This document shows, piece by piece, positions 5,354-5,958 of a DNA stretch of 5,958 nt. The notes under the pieces were generated by a model. It was not told where the DNA came from. It saw nothing but the letters and a program-made list of their open reading frames with translations, and made no database searches. Position numbers and translations under genes: made by a program. Position 1 is the first letter of the stretch, and each line of letters begins with the position of its first letter. Origin of the DNA: an uncultured Porphyromonadaceae bacterium. Lineage in GTDB: Bacteria > Bacteroidota > Bacteroidia > Bacteroidales > Muribaculaceae. The DNA lies in assembly GCA_902494595.1 (NCBI GenBank), contig CABUTY010000097.1, positions 1 through 5,958 of the forward strand, read 5' to 3'.

Positions 5354-5504
5354 AAACATCGTATCCACATAATGTACAAATACTTTCTGTCTTATCTACA
5401 AACATCTAACTTTTGTCCATGCCGCACATGGCGATTGCATCGGTTATAAGCAAGAGCATATAATTAAACTATCTTCATATTTCGGGGTAAAGTCATAGAA
5501 GTTC

Positions 5505-5534
5505 TTTGTTCTTAGAAAAATTTAACTAATTTTG
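5505..5534 (+). promoter_or_regulatory. Bacteroidetes-type promoter (TTTG-N18-TAATTTTG) for the right-edge gene
   Basis: TTTG at 5505-5508 and TAATTTTG at 5527-5534 are separated by 18 nt, close to the TTTG/TAnnTTTG (-33/-7) consensus of the Bacteroidetes primary sigma factor. This is the best promoter match in the window. Transcription would start near 5540, giving a leader of about 65-70 nt to the ATG at 5609. Confidence 0.7.
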
Positions 5535-5608
5535 CACATCGGCCTGAGGAGATTGTATTCGCGATGATAGCCATGACGCTCCGGGCCATCACCCTAATTA
5601 AAACACCT

Positions 5609-5958
5609 ATGACACACAACCACAAAACCGGTATGCTGATAGCAGGCATACTTGCGGGGGTTGTCGGCATGTCGTCAACAGCGGGAGCCGAGACGGTAAG
5701 CATGACGGTCGATACGACCGCTGCCACTGTCCGGCAAATCGTGCTGCCCGACATAGCCGCGCCACTCCGAGAGACGTTTGATGCCAAGGCTGTGTTGGGC
5801 GCCGATGATGCGGCAGCCCGAAAAAGAGATGTGGCAGCCACTGCCGCCATGCCTGCGACTGCCGTTCCGGAACTATCGTTCACCACCATCCCTGCGCAGC
5901 GCATTCTTGAAGCCAACGGTCATGCCGCCGAGGCCAAGGGTGCCATGCCGCCTCGTGC
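5609..5958 (+). CDS. Exported Ala-rich protein of unknown family (5' part; runs off the right edge)
   Basis: An open frame of 116 codons from ATG 5609 continues past the window end. Residues 1-27 are a good signal peptide: n-region MTHNHKTG, hydrophobic MLIAGILAGVVGM, then SSTAGA with likely cleavage before ETVSM. There is no Cys at the cleavage site, so it is not a lipoprotein. The mature part is rich in Ala, Thr and Asp (TVRQIVLPDIAAPLRETFDA, then repeated Ala runs) and reads as a flexible N-terminal region; I recognise no domain. In-frame ATGs at 5564 and 5573 would add 15 or 12 residues, but 5609 gives the normal signal-peptide length and follows an A-rich leader (AATTAAAACACCT) usual for Bacteroidetes starts; GAGGAG at 5546-5551 leaves the 5564 start possible. 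The coding sequence is more GC-rich than the preceding gap. It has its own promoter and is divergent from ogt. Confidence 0.72.
   Translation, partial: MTHNHKTGMLIAGILAGVVGMSSTAGAETVSMTVDTTAATVRQIVLPDIAAPLRETFDAKAVLGADDAAARKRDVAATAAMPATAVPELSFTTIPAQRILEANGHAAEAKGAMPPR

Larger units (their letters stand above)
5136..5608. other. 473-nt intergenic region between ogt and the right-edge gene, with repeats and a promoter
   Basis: This divergent gap is AT-rich. It contains a 6-bp inverted repeat beside the ogt start (5141-5158), a tandem 16-bp repeat (5202-5233), a strong hairpin (5322-5353), a minor CCATG/CATGG inverted repeat (5417-5431) and a Bacteroidetes promoter for the right-edge gene (5505-5534). 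No tRNA, rRNA, riboswitch or convincing small protein gene is seen. An 84-codon minus frame at 5151-5405 crosses the repeats and looks like chance. The length and structure leave room for a small RNA, which I cannot confirm. Confidence 0.5.

Noticed and set aside
5151..5405. 84-codon minus-strand open frame with several Cys residues upstream of ogt
   Set aside because: It crosses a tandem repeat whose 16-nt period shifts frame and also the 5322-5353 hairpin. The Cys and His residues do not form a spaced zinc motif, and it would overlap the ogt promoter region.
5512..5916. 134-codon minus-strand open frame
   Set aside because: It is the antisense shadow of the GC-rich exported protein at 5609-5958, which has a promoter and signal peptide; the minus frame is a low-complexity Ala/Val/Met/Ser run and covers that promoter.

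Overview
The window looks like chromosomal DNA of a Bacteroidales bacterium, most likely a gut Muribaculaceae-type organism (Duncaniella/Muribaculum-like). Three things point there. Promoter-like sites match the Bacteroidetes TTTG / TAnnTTTG consensus. Start codons are preceded by A-rich leaders rather than strong Shine-Dalgarno sites. The protein families and their style (AraC regulator with a short exported enzyme operon, Rpn-type nuclease tail, sigma-54 response-regulator relic) are typical of the order. The genus is an inference.

Layout. Positions 1-450 are a small gene graveyard: the last codons of an Rpn-type nuclease/transposase (+, ending 208) face a truncated RibD-like reductase (-, 448-281). 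Positions 464-1948 (-) hold a tight pair, an AraC-family regulator followed 6 nt later by a hexapeptide sugar O-acetyltransferase; the reductase stub follows as a broken third gene. A 356-nt intergenic region (1949-2304) separates this from a divergent + strand operon: an exported carboxymuconolactone-decarboxylase/cupin protein (2305-3129), overlapping by ATGA an exported alpha/beta hydrolase with a Cys nucleophile (3126-4214). A perfect 30-bp palindrome (4295-4324) closes the operon. Next comes a response-regulator relic (4342-4562) that has lost its whole middle, tail to tail with an intact O6-methylguanine-DNA methyltransferase (ogt, -, 5135-4572). The 473-nt gap 5136-5608 holds a tandem 16-bp repeat, a strong hairpin and a good Bacteroidetes promoter. 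That promoter drives an exported, Ala-rich protein of unknown family that runs off the right edge.

How they may work together. The central unit (1034-4214) reads as one regulatory module: an AraC protein beside and divergent from two coupled envelope enzymes. The pairing of a CMD-type protein with a dienelactone-hydrolase-like enzyme recalls lactone steps of aromatic catabolism, but both proteins carry signal peptides, so a periplasmic small-molecule conversion or detoxification is the more careful reading. No CRISPR array, tRNA, rRNA or intact mobile element is visible. I see no convincing wholly new system; the most notable items are the exported enzyme pair, the deletion-fused response regulator and the structured region upstream of ogt.
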